A stretch of DNA of 64,000 bases from Peteryoungia desertarenae (GTDB taxonomy: Bacteria; Pseudomonadota; Alphaproteobacteria; Rhizobiales; Rhizobiaceae): NCBI RefSeq assembly GCF_005860795.2, contig NZ_CP058350.1:2696501-2760500 (forward strand), written 5' to 3'. This document shows positions 19,253 to 28,663 of the stretch, one piece after another. Within the stretch, counting starts at the first letter, position 1. Each line of letters starts with the position of its first letter. The notes under the pieces were generated by a model, which ran no database searches, was not told where the DNA came from, and saw only the letters and a program-made list of their open reading frames with translations. The position numbers were made by a program, and so were the translations under genes.

Positions 19253-19290
19253 TGTTTCATCAAGGCTGGGGGGCCGGGGCTTTACGAAAT

Positions 19291-20496
19291 CTATTCGTGC
19301 CGCAAGGCTTCGATGGGATTCATTTGTGCGGCTCTTCGCGCCGGGAAGTAACCAAAGATCATGCCGATGGCTGCCGAAAACGCGAAAGCCAGGAAAACAA
19401 TCAGCGGGCTGACGACGAACGGCACACCCATCAACTGGACCCCCCCATAGGCAATGGAGAGCCCGAGCAGGATCCCAACCACGCCGCCGAACACCGAAAG
19501 CGTGACAGCTTCTATCAGGAACTGCGTCAGGACCTGTTTTTCAAGCGCCCCAATGGCAAGTCGAATGCCGATCTCGCGTGTGCGCTCGGTCACTGACACC
19601 AACATGATGTTCATGATGCCGATGCCTCCGACGAGCAGCGAAACAGCAGCGACGGCACCCAGAAGTCCCGTCAGAAGCGTTGTCGTCCCCGTCAGCGTCG
19701 CGGCCATTTGTGTCATGTCGTTGACGGTGAAATCGTCCTCACGACCACCACTGATTTTTCGGCGTTCTCGCAGCAGCAGTTCGACACTGCCCTGGATTTT
19801 TGCGGTTGATACGCCGTCTTCTGCCGAGAGCATCAGGCTTGAAACATCGGGAGACCCGCTAATCCGCCGTTGGAAGACCTTGAGCGGCATGATGACGACA
19901 TCGTCCTGATCACTGCCCATGCCGCTCTGACCTTTGCGGATCAGGGTACCAATCACTTTGCAGGAAATGCTGCCAACGCGGATGGATTGATCAATTGCAG
20001 GGGTCGAGCCAAAAAGCGCAGATCGAACGGTTTCGCCGATGATGCAGACCGATTGTCCGCCGCGCTCCTCAGATGGAAGGAAATTGCGGCCATGATCTAG
20101 TTCCCAATTCTGGGCAATCAGGTAACCGGCACCGGACCCGACAATGCTGGTCGCCCGGCTTTCTCCACCATAGACAACGGTCTGACTGGACTGATTGACC
20201 CCCGCAACGGCGCGCAGCCCCGGGATCTGTTCCTTGATTGCCTCAATATCCCGGACCGTAAAACGTTTGGCGTCCAGACCCGCGCGACCGGGTCCATATT
20301 GTCCAGGGCGGACAAAAAGGAGATTGGTGCCCAGCTTGGATATTTCGGCCGTTACCTGGGCAGTCGTGCCATTGCCGATTGTCACCATCGCAATCACTGC
20401 CGCAACGCCGATCACAACACCAAGCACGGTCAGGAATGACCGCAACAGGTTGCGGCTGATCGCCCTGAAAGCGAGCTTGATGGCTTCAAACAGCAT
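19291..20496 (-). CDS. MacB-type ABC transporter permease
   Basis: This inner-membrane subunit of a MacAB-type tripartite exporter has 401 residues. One N-terminal transmembrane helix (LLRSFLTVLGVVIGVAAVIAM) is followed by a large periplasmic domain, about 50-270. Three C-terminal helices follow, with GGIGIMNIMLVSVTERTREIGIRLAIGA, the FtsX/MacB coupling signature. Unlike E. coli MacB, the ATPase is a separate protein. The start at 20496 (MLFEAIKLAF) follows GGGAGAG and overlaps the ATPase gene by 11 bp. Substrates in this family include macrolides, lipopeptides and heme precursors; none can be assigned here. Confidence 0.88.
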   Translation of the reverse strand: MLFEAIKLAFRAISRNLLRSFLTVLGVVIGVAAVIAMVTIGNGTTAQVTAEISKLGTNLLFVRPGQYGPGRAGLDAKRFTVRDIEAIKEQIPGLRAVAGVNQSSQTVVYGGESRATSIVGSGAGYLIAQNWELDHGRNFLPSEERGGQSVCIIGETVRSALFGSTPAIDQSIRVGSISCKVIGTLIRKGQSGMGSDQDDVVIMPLKVFQRRISGSPDVSSLMLSAEDGVSTAKIQGSVELLLRERRKISGGREDDFTVNDMTQMAATLTGTTTLLTGLLGAVAAVSLLVGGIGIMNIMLVSVTERTREIGIRLAIGALEKQVLTQFLIEAVTLSVFGGVVGILLGLSIAYGGVQLMGVPFVVSPLIVFLAFAFSAAIGMIFGYFPARRAAQMNPIEALRHE

Positions 20497-21217
20497 GGCT
20501 GCTCTCCCCGCCCGTGGCGATACTATCGGACTGAAGATGTCCGTCGACAAAACGCAGAACGCGCTTCGCATAAGCGGCAATGTCGTCCTCATGGGTAACC
20601 ATGATGACGGTAATGCCTTTGTCGTGGTTGAGGGCCGTGATCAGGTCCATGATCTCGCGGCTCGTCTTCGTATCGAGATTACCGGTCGGTTCGTCCGCCA
20701 GCAATATGGCGGGATTGGTAACGATCGCGCGTGCGATCGCGACGCGCTGCTGCTGCCCGCCAGACAGCTCTTGCGTGGTATGGTTCTCCCGACCCGCGAG
20801 CCCCACCTGTTCCAAAGCTTGCATTGCCAGGGCGCGACGACCACGGCTGTCCATGTCCCTGTAGATCAAAGGCAATTCGACATTCTCCACGGCGGACGTG
20901 CGGGCCAGCAGATTGAATCCCTGGAACACGAATCCCAGCATATGGCGCCGCAACAATGTGTATTGGGAGCGGTCGAAGCCTGTCGTATCAAGCCCTTGAA
21001 ACAGATAGGTGCCAGACGTCGGCACATCGAGACAGCCAAGGATGTTCATCGCCGTCGATTTGCCTGATCCCGATGGCCCCATGATTGCAACGAATTCGCC
21101 TCGGTTGATCGTAAGATCAAGGCCGTCGAGCGCACGGATCGTCGCCTCTCCCCGACCATAGGTTTTCGAAATCTGTCTGAACTCGATCAGGGGAGGAGAT
21201 GGCGTTACATCCTGCAT
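20486..21217 (-). CDS. MacB/LolD-type ABC transporter ATP-binding protein
   Basis: This 243-residue ATPase powers the exporter. Walker A is GPSGSGKST, the Q-loop is in FVFQGFNLL, the ABC signature is LSGGQQQRVAIARA, Walker B is ILLADEPTGNLD and the H-loop is VTHEDD. The LLAR stretch and TGNLDT are typical of the MacB/LolD/FtsE branch. The ATG overlaps the stop of the adaptor gene by one base (ATGA) and its own end overlaps the permease start, so the three genes form a tight operon on the minus strand. Confidence 0.92.
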   Translation of the reverse strand: MQDVTPSPPLIEFRQISKTYGRGEATIRALDGLDLTINRGEFVAIMGPSGSGKSTAMNILGCLDVPTSGTYLFQGLDTTGFDRSQYTLLRRHMLGFVFQGFNLLARTSAVENVELPLIYRDMDSRGRRALAMQALEQVGLAGRENHTTQELSGGQQQRVAIARAIVTNPAILLADEPTGNLDTKTSREIMDLITALNHDKGITVIMVTHEDDIAAYAKRVLRFVDGHLQSDSIATGGESSHAV

Positions 21218-22491
21218 CAGCGACCTGTCTCGGACGAATCCGTGATCAGCAGATCGCCCTCCTGGATATTGCCGCTGACAACGACTGTATTCTGACCGTC
21301 GCTCGCGCCGATCTCAATATTGATGGCCACGGGCATATCGTTGCGCAGCAGCCAGACGGTACGTTCGGTTCCGACAGGTTCCGGAGGTGCTATCGAACGG
21401 GTTCGGGGAGGGCCGAACAGACTGAAGCCACTGCTTTCTTCCTCGATCTCCAGGGTGGGCGGTGTATAGCGAAGCGCCGCGTTGGGAATAAGGATCGCAT
21501 CCGTGATCGACTGGACGATGATGTCTGCCGTAGCCGTCATCCCCTGGCGGAGCAAAAGATCATCATTACGGACGGCCAGTATGCCCTTATAGGTCACGAC
21601 GTCATTTACAGTTTCCGAGACGTATCGAATGGCGGTGATCTTGGCGGGAAATTGCTGGTCGGGGAAGGCGTCAACTGTGAATTCTGCTTTCTGTCCGACC
21701 TGCACTTGACCCACATCCGCTTCGTCAATCGAGACCTGCAACTCCATCTCGCGCAGATCGCCGGCAATCGTAAACAGCGTCGGGGCTTCAAGCGATGCTG
21801 CAACCGTTGCCCCCGGATCCACATTCCGCGACAGGATAACTCCGTCGATCGGCGAGACGATCACGGTCTTGGAGAGGTTGAGTTTTGCCTGCTCCAGCGT
21901 CGCTTGTGCCGAGAGCACGCTTGCCTCGGCTGCCGCCTTGCTGGCCTGGGCAGCCTGGTAGGTGAACCGCGCCGAATCGAGTTCCTGCTCACTGGACACA
22001 CGATTGGTGACCAGCCCCTGCAGCCGTTCAAACCGAGCCTTCGCCGCCAACATGTCGGCGTCCGCCTTGGTGACATTGGCTCTTGCCGTCAGTAAAGCAG
22101 CTTCCGCGCCCTTCAGATCCGCTTCGAATCTTGCATTGTCGAGACGCGCGACGATATCGCCTTTGCCGACGCGTGAATTGAAATCGACCAGGACCTCACG
22201 CACAGTTCCGGACTGTTCACTGGACACGTCCACCCGCACGGTTGGCTCGACCGAACCGGTCGCGGTGACAGAGACCGTCAGATCGCCACGTTTTGCGGCT
22301 TCGCTTCGGTACACATGGGTCGTATCCTGGCCGAGATACAGATATGTCGCTCCTGCCGCAGCAACCAGACATACCCCTAAGAAGAACCGTATCCACTTAA
22401 AACGCCTGGCACGCGGGGCGCCGATCAGTGCCTTCAAGTCTTCGGTGCTCGTGAGGGGATCATGTTTTTCTTGGTCGGCTTGCAAAATCAA
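21217..22491 (-). CDS. MacA-type periplasmic adaptor (HlyD family)
   Basis: This periplasmic adaptor joins the exporter to an outer-membrane channel. Of 424 residues, the N-terminal anchor is about 34-55 (WIRFFLGVCLVAAAGATYLYL). The biotinyl-lipoyl half motifs are GTVREVLVDFNSRVGKGDIVARLD and VSPIDGVILSRNVDPGATV, with a long alpha-helical hairpin between about 120 and 195. The start is uncertain: no in-frame ATG precedes the anchor, so TTG at 22491 is used, and other TTG codons follow it. It leads the operon with the ATPase and permease; no TolC-like gene is in the window. Confidence 0.87.
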   Translation of the reverse strand: MILQADQEKHDPLTSTEDLKALIGAPRARRFKWIRFFLGVCLVAAAGATYLYLGQDTTHVYRSEAAKRGDLTVSVTATGSVEPTVRVDVSSEQSGTVREVLVDFNSRVGKGDIVARLDNARFEADLKGAEAALLTARANVTKADADMLAAKARFERLQGLVTNRVSSEQELDSARFTYQAAQASKAAAEASVLSAQATLEQAKLNLSKTVIVSPIDGVILSRNVDPGATVAASLEAPTLFTIAGDLREMELQVSIDEADVGQVQVGQKAEFTVDAFPDQQFPAKITAIRYVSETVNDVVTYKGILAVRNDDLLLRQGMTATADIIVQSITDAILIPNAALRYTPPTLEIEEESSGFSLFGPPRTRSIAPPEPVGTERTVWLLRNDMPVAINIEIGASDGQNTVVVSGNIQEGDLLITDSSETGR

Positions 22492-22817
22492 TCACCATGG
22501 CTGTTCAAGCGGTGGGACCAAAATGCCTGACCTCGTCTTGATCCGGCTTGATCAGCATCAAGCGCCCCCATTTCTCCTCTGATGCCCTTGTCACAGTTCC
22601 TGCAAGGACCGAAGTGAATGTTTGGTAAGGTTTTGATTGGGACGCCTCAATTGCGGCGCGTTTGTGGACGTGTCAGTCTCGACGCGCATTGTCTCGAAGC
22701 ACCAATCCGAGCACATCCGTCACAGGTCGAGTGACATTTCATGCAAAGTTCGCGGTTCGCCGGAAAGTCCGATCAACGAAAGCGGACTTTGTAAATAATT
22801 GAAAATATAAAGTTTAG
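22492..22817. other. Intergenic region, 326 bp, no gene seen
   Basis: This stretch lies between the MacA-like gene and tRNA-Lys, both on the minus strand. It should hold the promoter of the exporter operon and the tRNA 3' trailer. The last 40 bases before the tRNA are AT-rich. I see no convincing reading frame, hairpin or repeat. Confidence 0.5.
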
Positions 22818-22893
22818 TGGTGAGAGCGCAGGGATTCGAACCCTGGACCTACTGATTAAAAGTCAGTTGCTCTACCGGCTGAGCTACGCTCTC
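22818..22893 (-). tRNA. tRNA-Lys (anticodon UUU)
   Basis: The minus strand folds as a complete tRNA. The acceptor stem is GAGAGCG/CGCTCTC with discriminator A and an encoded CCA (22818-22820). The D arm is AGCTCAGCCGGTAGAGC. The anticodon arm is CTGACTTTTAATCAG with anticodon TTT, and the T arm is CAGGGTTCGAACCCTG. The length is 76 bases with CCA. No intron and no insertion element is seen at its 3' end. Confidence 0.97.
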
Positions 22894-23080
22894 CCGCGCG
22901 GAATGTTGACCCGCCTTTGGAAGTGCGCGGAACATAGGCAGGAGCCATGGGTCGGTCAACCAAAAAATCACGCCTATTCACGCGAAAATCTGTTCAATTG
23001 TCGCAACGAACAGAAAGGTGATTGGCAAGGGTGCGGCGACAGGGCTAGGAAAGCGGCGGAATTCACAGACGGAGCAACCC

Positions 23081-23827
23081 TTGTCGATAGCAGACATTTC
23101 CCTCTTTACGGCCTTGCTAGCTGGCGCTCTGTCATTCCTGTCGCCTTGCGTTTTGCCGCTGGTGCCACCTTACCTTTGCTACATGGCGGGTATATCGGTC
23201 GACCAGTTTCGTGACGGAACCGCCGCCGTCAACCGCGATGCAAGGCGCACCGTGTTCATAACATCGCTTGTCTTCACTCTCGGTTTTGCAACTGTTTTCG
23301 TTGCGCTGGGGGCAGGGGCTTCCACGATCGGCATGCTGCTGCGGCAGCATATGGATATTCTGGCCAAGATCGGCGGGCTGATCATCATCATCATGGGGCT
23401 CAACTTCCTCGGCGTGTTCCGTCTTGCCTTCCTCTCCTCCGAGATGCGCTTTGCAAGCGGTGGCAAGCCGGCGACCATTTCGGGTGCCTATGTGATGGGC
23501 TTGGCCTTTGCCTTTGGCTGGACACCCTGCATCGGTCCGGTGCTTGGCGCGATCCTGGGCGTCGCCGCCGCCCGCGAAACCGTGGGAGATGGCGCCATGC
23601 TGCTTGCCATTTATTCCCTGGGACTTGCCGTTCCATTCTGGATCGCCGCCGGCTTTTCCGGCGCCTTCATGCGTTTCCTCACGCGTTTCCGCCGCCATCT
23701 CGGACTGGTGGAAAAGGCGATGGGTGGTCTCCTGGTGGTCACCGGGCTTGCATTCATGATGGGCTATATCTCGGATCTCGCAATCTGGTTTCAGCAGACC
23801 TTTCCAATCCTGTCGCAAATCGGCTAA
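23081..23827 (+). CDS. ccdA: Cytochrome c biogenesis protein CcdA
   Basis: CcdA is a six-helix inner-membrane protein that passes reducing equivalents from cytoplasmic thioredoxin to periplasmic apocytochromes. It is 248 residues from the chosen start. The paired redox cysteines are in SFLSPCVLPLVPPY and GWTPCIGPVLG. The start is taken as TTG at 23081 (MSIADISLF) because GGAG lies 6 bp before it and the family begins there. The in-frame ATG at 23018 would add 21 polar residues. No other ccm gene is adjacent. Confidence 0.9.
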   Translation: MSIADISLFTALLAGALSFLSPCVLPLVPPYLCYMAGISVDQFRDGTAAVNRDARRTVFITSLVFTLGFATVFVALGAGASTIGMLLRQHMDILAKIGGLIIIIMGLNFLGVFRLAFLSSEMRFASGGKPATISGAYVMGLAFAFGWTPCIGPVLGAILGVAAARETVGDGAMLLAIYSLGLAVPFWIAAGFSGAFMRFLTRFRRHLGLVEKAMGGLLVVTGLAFMMGYISDLAIWFQQTFPILSQIG

Positions 23828-23868
23828 GTCGGCCTGCGCATTGATGCGTGGGAGTTGAGGAGACGCCG

Positions 23869-24831
23869 ATGGCTGACATCGTTGCGCTGGTTATGCCGTT
23901 CTTCGGCATGATTCTTTTGGGATATGTGTCGGGACGTTTGGGCAAGCTCTCAGCCGATGCATTGGGTTGGCTGAATTTCCTGATTATCTACATCGCCTTG
24001 CCGGCTCTCTTCTTCAAGCTCGTGTCCCGTACACCGATCGAACAGCTCACCCGTATTGATTTCATTGCCGCCGCCCTTGCCGCGACCTATTCGATCTTTG
24101 TCTTCGTTTTTCTGATTGGTCGTTTCATCAGAGGTTCGAACATACCCGAATCGACGTTGCAGTCTCTCGCTGCATGTTACGGCAATATCGGTTACATGGG
24201 GCCTGGTCTGGCGCTTCTGGCCTTTGGCGAAGAAGCTGCTGTGCCCGTCGCCCTCGTATTCTGTTTCGAAAATGCCATGCACTTTATCGCCGCCCCTGCC
24301 TTGATGGCCTTTGCCGGCGGTGACAAGCGACCACCGCTGATTCTGGCTTGGGATGTGATCCGCAAGATCATCACCCATCCGTTCATCATCGCGACAGCGG
24401 TCGGCTTTGCCGCAGCAGCTATCGAGTTCCAGCCGCCTCTGGCTCTGCAAAGGCTTATCGACAATTTCGCCCAGGCGGCGGCGCCCTGCGCACTCTTTGC
24501 CATGGGCGTCACGCTCGCATTGCGGCCATTGAAACGGATTCCGGTCGAGATCAGCTACATCGTGCCGATCAAGCTCGTCCTGCACCCGATTCTCGTCTAT
24601 GTCGTGTTGAGCTTTGTCGGAGATTTCGATCCGCTTTGGGTCTATGTCGCTGTTTTGCTGGCGTCCTTGCCCACGGCAACAAACGTCTTCGTCATCGGCC
24701 AGCAATATGGTGTTTGGCAGGAACGCGCCTCCGCCACCATCATGATCACCACAGTCCTTTCGGTCCTGTCCGTGTCGCTCGTGCTATATGCGATCAAGAG
24801 CGGCCTGCTACCGCCGGACCTTTTTCCGTAG
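23869..24831 (+). CDS. AEC-family (auxin efflux carrier-like) transporter
   Basis: This inner-membrane carrier has 320 residues and about ten hydrophobic segments arranged as two five-helix halves. The N-terminal MPFFGMILLGYVSGRLGKLS and YIALPALFFKLVSRTP motifs are typical of the AEC family. Members export or import organic acids such as malonate or malate; plant auxin carriers are distant relatives. The start at 23869 has GAGGAG 6 bp upstream, so the longer GTG start at 23848 is rejected. Its last 24 bp overlap the 3' end of the convergent hydroxylase gene. Confidence 0.87.
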   Translation: MADIVALVMPFFGMILLGYVSGRLGKLSADALGWLNFLIIYIALPALFFKLVSRTPIEQLTRIDFIAAALAATYSIFVFVFLIGRFIRGSNIPESTLQSLAACYGNIGYMGPGLALLAFGEEAAVPVALVFCFENAMHFIAAPALMAFAGGDKRPPLILAWDVIRKIITHPFIIATAVGFAAAAIEFQPPLALQRLIDNFAQAAAPCALFAMGVTLALRPLKRIPVEISYIVPIKLVLHPILVYVVLSFVGDFDPLWVYVAVLLASLPTATNVFVIGQQYGVWQERASATIMITTVLSVLSVSLVLYAIKSGLLPPDLFP

Positions 24832-26010
24832 CATGTCCGGAAACCGGCGGAAGCCCCGGCCGGGCGCCACGCCCTCCTGCATCACGAAATTCCTGAGGGG
24901 TGCAAAGGAGGCCAGCAGTTGAAGGCCGCTGGCGCGCAACATCTGGACTGGCAGGAATGGCGACAGAAGCGAGCGGTTGAGAAGATCGACGCTTGCCGTC
25001 CGGCTGGCGATATCGAGGCGGCGTCGGCGGTCGAAGCTTTCCCCGGCCTTGGCGTCAATCGGTACGCCGCTGCGATCGATGAGCACCTCCTCGAGTGCTG
25101 CCACGTCGCGCAGACTGAGATTGAGACCCTGGGCGCCGATTGGCGGGAAGGCATGCCCGGCCTCGCCGATGAAGGCTGACCGGCCCTTGCCATACTGCCG
25201 CGCGGTCATGCCCGAAAGTGGCCATGCCTGAGCGCCATCCTCCACGTCGACTTTGCCCAGCATGGACTGCATGCGCTTTTCGATGGCGAGCGAGAGTTTG
25301 TCTCGATCAAGTGCAAGCAGATCTGCCGCCTCCTGTGGCGTCACCACCCAGACAAGGCTGGATCGCATACCCGGCAAGGGGACCTGCGTGAACGGGCCGG
25401 TTTCTGTATGAAACTCGGTTGAGACATTCTGGTGCGAAACGCTGTGCGAAAAATTCAGCACAACAGCCGTTTGCGGATAGGACCACGAATGCGTCCCAAC
25501 GCCCGCGCTCTCCCTTGTCATCGAGCGCTTGCCATCCGCGCCGACCACGAAAGCGGCTTGAACCGCTTGACCGGTCGAAAGCTCAATGAAGACGCCTTCA
25601 TCATCGATGTCGATCCGCGAAGCGTCCGCCGACAAACGGATGATGTTGGGTTCCCGTTCGATGGCCGCCTGCAGGACCTTCAAAAGCTCTGCATTCGGTA
25701 TGTTGTGGCCGAAAGCCGGCAGATCGATTTCGGCGCTTCGAAACGCGACCGTGGGGGCACGCAACAAGCGTTTCGTACCATCTATAATCTGCATGGTGGT
25801 CAGCGGCGCAGTTGCGGGGCGAAGCGCATCCCAAAGCCCGAGACGCTGCAGCATTTCCAGGGACGGATACATCAGTGCCGTTGTGCGTTTGTCCGCTACG
25901 CTGTTGTCCGGTCCGATGAGAGCGATCTTCCGACCACCCCGTGCCAGCGCAATCGCAGCAATGGAGCCCGCAGGCCCGGCACCAACAACAGCGATATCGA
26001 TCTCCGACAT
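24808..26010 (-). CDS. UbiH/UbiF/COQ6-family FAD monooxygenase
   Basis: This flavin hydroxylase of 400 residues probably acts in ubiquinone ring hydroxylation. It contains the FAD GxGxxG motif IAVVGAGPAGSIAAIALA at residue 6, the second FAD region VVGADGKRSMTRE (DG motif), and GEAGHAFPPIGAQGLNLSLRD, the UbiH-type GD-equivalent with Glu-Ala in place of Gly-Asp. The start at 26010 (MSEIDIAVVG) is preferred to an extension to 26037. Which ring position it modifies cannot be told; rhizobia often have one broad-specificity enzyme. Confidence 0.88.
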   Translation of the reverse strand: MSEIDIAVVGAGPAGSIAAIALARGGRKIALIGPDNSVADKRTTALMYPSLEMLQRLGLWDALRPATAPLTTMQIIDGTKRLLRAPTVAFRSAEIDLPAFGHNIPNAELLKVLQAAIEREPNIIRLSADASRIDIDDEGVFIELSTGQAVQAAFVVGADGKRSMTRESAGVGTHSWSYPQTAVVLNFSHSVSHQNVSTEFHTETGPFTQVPLPGMRSSLVWVVTPQEAADLLALDRDKLSLAIEKRMQSMLGKVDVEDGAQAWPLSGMTARQYGKGRSAFIGEAGHAFPPIGAQGLNLSLRDVAALEEVLIDRSGVPIDAKAGESFDRRRRLDIASRTASVDLLNRSLLSPFLPVQMLRASGLQLLASFAPLRNFVMQEGVAPGRGFRRFPDMLRKKVRR

Positions 26011-26201
26011 GAACAAACCCCTGTTTCCCAATGGCATCTATCTAGAGCCTGCCTTGGGGGAAATCCATGGGTTCATTTGGCGCAGGCCCGGTTGACAGTG
26101 ATCGCATCGGGAAAACGGTCGGGCAGAGGTGGCGCGAGGTTGCAAATGTCCCGTTTTCGTCGGATACCCGATCTGCTGGGATGGATTAGCGTGGAGCGCG
26201 G

Positions 26202-26933
26202 ATGAAAATCTTCAACTATCGGCGGGTGCCCTATGCGGAAATACGGGCCTTTTCGGTTCATATCCTAACGGCATCCGGCTCATTCCTGGCCTTTCTTGGC
26301 GTGGTCGCCGCAGCAGAAAAGCAGTTCGTTGACATGTTCTGGTGGTTGGGGCTGGCACTCTTGGTAGATGGCATAGACGGTCCAATTGCACGCAAGGTGC
26401 GGGTAAAAGAGGTTCTACCGAACTGGTCCGGCGATACTCTCGATAACATTATCGACTATGTAACATATGTCCTGCTTCCGGCCTTTGCTCTCTATCAAAG
26501 CGGCATGATCGGGGAAGGGTGGTCTTTCGTCGCTGCAGGTCTGATTGTGGTATCCAGTGCCATTTACTATGCAGATATGGGCATGAAGACGGATGAGTAT
26601 TTCTTCTCGGGCTTTCCGGTTGTCTGGAATATGCTCGTTTTCACGCTTTTTGTTATTGATGCCAGTGAAGTGACGGCCTTTGTTGTCGTGCTAGTGTCAG
26701 TGGTATTCACTTTCCTTCCGATAAACTTCCTACACCCGGTCCGCGTTAAGCGACTACGAAAACTCAATCTCGGTATTTTCCTCGTGTGGTGTGCACTGGG
26801 CGGCTATGCACTTTTGCTGCATTTCGAGACGCCATCCTGGGTGGTCGTGGGCATGATCCTTTCTTCGATATACCTCTATGCCATCGGTGCGGTCATGCAA
26901 CTCTTCCCCAAGCTTGGACAGAAGGCAGTTTGA
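26202..26933 (+). CDS. pcs: Phosphatidylcholine synthase Pcs
   Basis: Pcs condenses choline with CDP-diacylglycerol to make phosphatidylcholine in one step, a pathway typical of rhizobia, agrobacteria and brucellae. The 243-residue membrane protein has the CDP-alcohol phosphotransferase signature DGIDGPIARKV then GDTLDNIIDY, with its aspartates spaced as needed. About eight hydrophobic segments are seen. The ATG at 26202 is 191 bp from the divergent hydroxylase gene, and that space holds no other gene. Presence of Pcs supports the Rhizobiales assignment. Confidence 0.95.
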   Translation: MKIFNYRRVPYAEIRAFSVHILTASGSFLAFLGVVAAAEKQFVDMFWWLGLALLVDGIDGPIARKVRVKEVLPNWSGDTLDNIIDYVTYVLLPAFALYQSGMIGEGWSFVAAGLIVVSSAIYYADMGMKTDEYFFSGFPVVWNMLVFTLFVIDASEVTAFVVVLVSVVFTFLPINFLHPVRVKRLRKLNLGIFLVWCALGGYALLLHFETPSWVVVGMILSSIYLYAIGAVMQLFPKLGQKAV

Positions 26934-27100
26934 CCGATTGCAATTTGGCGATGTCGGAAATTGCTGTCAGATTAGGCGCCAGAAGAAGTAGCGGATAACT
27001 AAAAAAAGCGCTGCCTATATATTGTGCGACGCGGCAAAGTGGTTATGAATTATGCGCGTGCCTGCCATGTAGGTCTGTTGATGAGTTAAAGGGGGATTGC

Positions 27101-28663
27101 GTGACACCAGACAGTTCAGTTGGCGGTTTGCCACTGTTGTCCGTGCACGGTTTGAGTAAGGTGTTTGGTTCGTTCACGGCCTGTGATCGAATCGACCTCG
27201 ACATAGCGCAAGGTGAAATTCACGCGCTTCTTGGCGAAAACGGTGCTGGCAAGTCGACACTTGTCAAAATGTTGTTTGGCATCCTCGCGCCCTCCGAGGG
27301 TTCTATAGCTTGGCTGGCCAACACGGTATCGATTGCAAATCCCGCAGCCGCGCGCTCGCTTGGCATCGGTATGGTCTTCCAGCATTTCTCTTTGTTTGAT
27401 GCGCTGACGGTCGCGGAAAACATTGCCCTGTCCCTCGACGAAAAAATTTCCATGGCCGATCTCGCCGAGAAAGCGGCAGAACTCTCGCGCGCCTATGGCT
27501 TGCCGCTTGATCCTTATGCGCACGTGGCAGATCTCTCCGTCGGCGAGCGACAGCGGATTGAGATCGTCCGTGCCCTGCTGCAAAATCCCAAGCTGATTAT
27601 TTTGGATGAGCCGACATCCGTTTTGACCCCGCAGGAAGCGGACAGGCTTTTCGAGACGCTGTTCAAGCTGAAGGAGGAGGGGCGTTCTGTCCTCTATATC
27701 AGTCATCGGCTTGAAGAAGTTCAGAGGATATGTGATCGCGCAACGGTTCTGCGGCACGGAAAGGTGACGGGCTCCTGCGACCCTCGCCATGAAACGCCCG
27801 CTTCACTGGCCCGCATGATGGTCGGGGCTGAAGTGGACAGTGTAAAACGTCCTCCGCCTTCGCAAGAGAGCGTGGTCCAGCTTGAAGTGACCGGGTTATC
27901 GGTCAGCCCACGCTCACCTTTCGCCATGGCGCTGAAGGATGTTTCCCTCTCGGTCAAGGCCGGGGAGGTTCTCGCGATCGCCGGCGTGGCGGGCAACGGT
28001 CAAAGCGAACTTTTTGATACCCTGTCCGGAGAATATCCGGTTGAAGATAATGAGAAAATTCGCATCCGCGGTCAGGCGGTGGGCCGTCTCGGGATCAATG
28101 GAAGACGACTGCTCGGTGCCGGCTTCGTCCCAGAAGAACGCCACGGACATGGTGCTGTCACCACTCTGACACTCTCGGAAAATCTTTTTCTGTCGCGCAA
28201 CACCTCCGATCGCAGCGCCTATGTCACGGGCGGCAAGCTGGGCGTAATTCGCCACAGCCTGGTTCGAAAGGCGGCAAGACGAATTGCCGAATTGATGGAC
28301 GTTCGAAAAAGCGGTGAGGATCCTCCGGCAGGATCGCTTTCCGGCGGCAATCTGCAGAAGTTCATTGTCGGTCGTGAACTGGACCGCCAGCCAACAGTGC
28401 TGGTCGTCAATCAACCGACATGGGGCGTCGACGCCGGTGCTGCCAGCCGCATTCGACAGGCGCTCGTTGACCTTGCCAGCGCGGGGTCGGCCGTGGTCGT
28501 GATCAGTCAGGATCTGGATGAGATCTTCGAGATTGCGACGCGCATCGCAGCGATTTCAGAAGGTCGGCTTTCTGAAGCATATCCCGCCGAAACCATGACC
28601 CGCGAGCGTCTGGGCATTCTCATGGGTGGCCTGCATGGCTTGGAGACCGCTCATGCGCATTGA
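27101..28663 (+). CDS. Nucleoside-type ABC importer ATP-binding protein (two ABC domains)
   Basis: This 520-residue ATPase carries two ABC domains, as in sugar (CUT2) and BMP-linked nucleoside importers. Domain one has Walker A GENGAGKST, signature LSVGERQRIEIVRAL and Walker B LIILDEPTS. Domain two has a degenerate Walker A (GVAGNGQSEL) and signature LSGGNLQKFIVGREL followed by VLVVNQPTWGVD, where Asn-Gln replaces Asp-Glu, so only the first site is likely fully active. The start is GTG at 27101 with SD AAAGGGGG. It overlaps the next permease gene by 11 bp and opens the four-gene importer operon. Confidence 0.93.
   Translation: MTPDSSVGGLPLLSVHGLSKVFGSFTACDRIDLDIAQGEIHALLGENGAGKSTLVKMLFGILAPSEGSIAWLANTVSIANPAAARSLGIGMVFQHFSLFDALTVAENIALSLDEKISMADLAEKAAELSRAYGLPLDPYAHVADLSVGERQRIEIVRALLQNPKLIILDEPTSVLTPQEADRLFETLFKLKEEGRSVLYISHRLEEVQRICDRATVLRHGKVTGSCDPRHETPASLARMMVGAEVDSVKRPPPSQESVVQLEVTGLSVSPRSPFAMALKDVSLSVKAGEVLAIAGVAGNGQSELFDTLSGEYPVEDNEKIRIRGQAVGRLGINGRRLLGAGFVPEERHGHGAVTTLTLSENLFLSRNTSDRSAYVTGGKLGVIRHSLVRKAARRIAELMDVRKSGEDPPAGSLSGGNLQKFIVGRELDRQPTVLVVNQPTWGVDAGAASRIRQALVDLASAGSAVVVISQDLDEIFEIATRIAAISEGRLSEAYPAETMTRERLGILMGGLHGLETAHAH

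Noticed and set aside
22818..22893. tRNA-Lys as an attachment site for an integrated island
   Set aside because: No integrase gene or repeat of the tRNA 3' end was noticed nearby.
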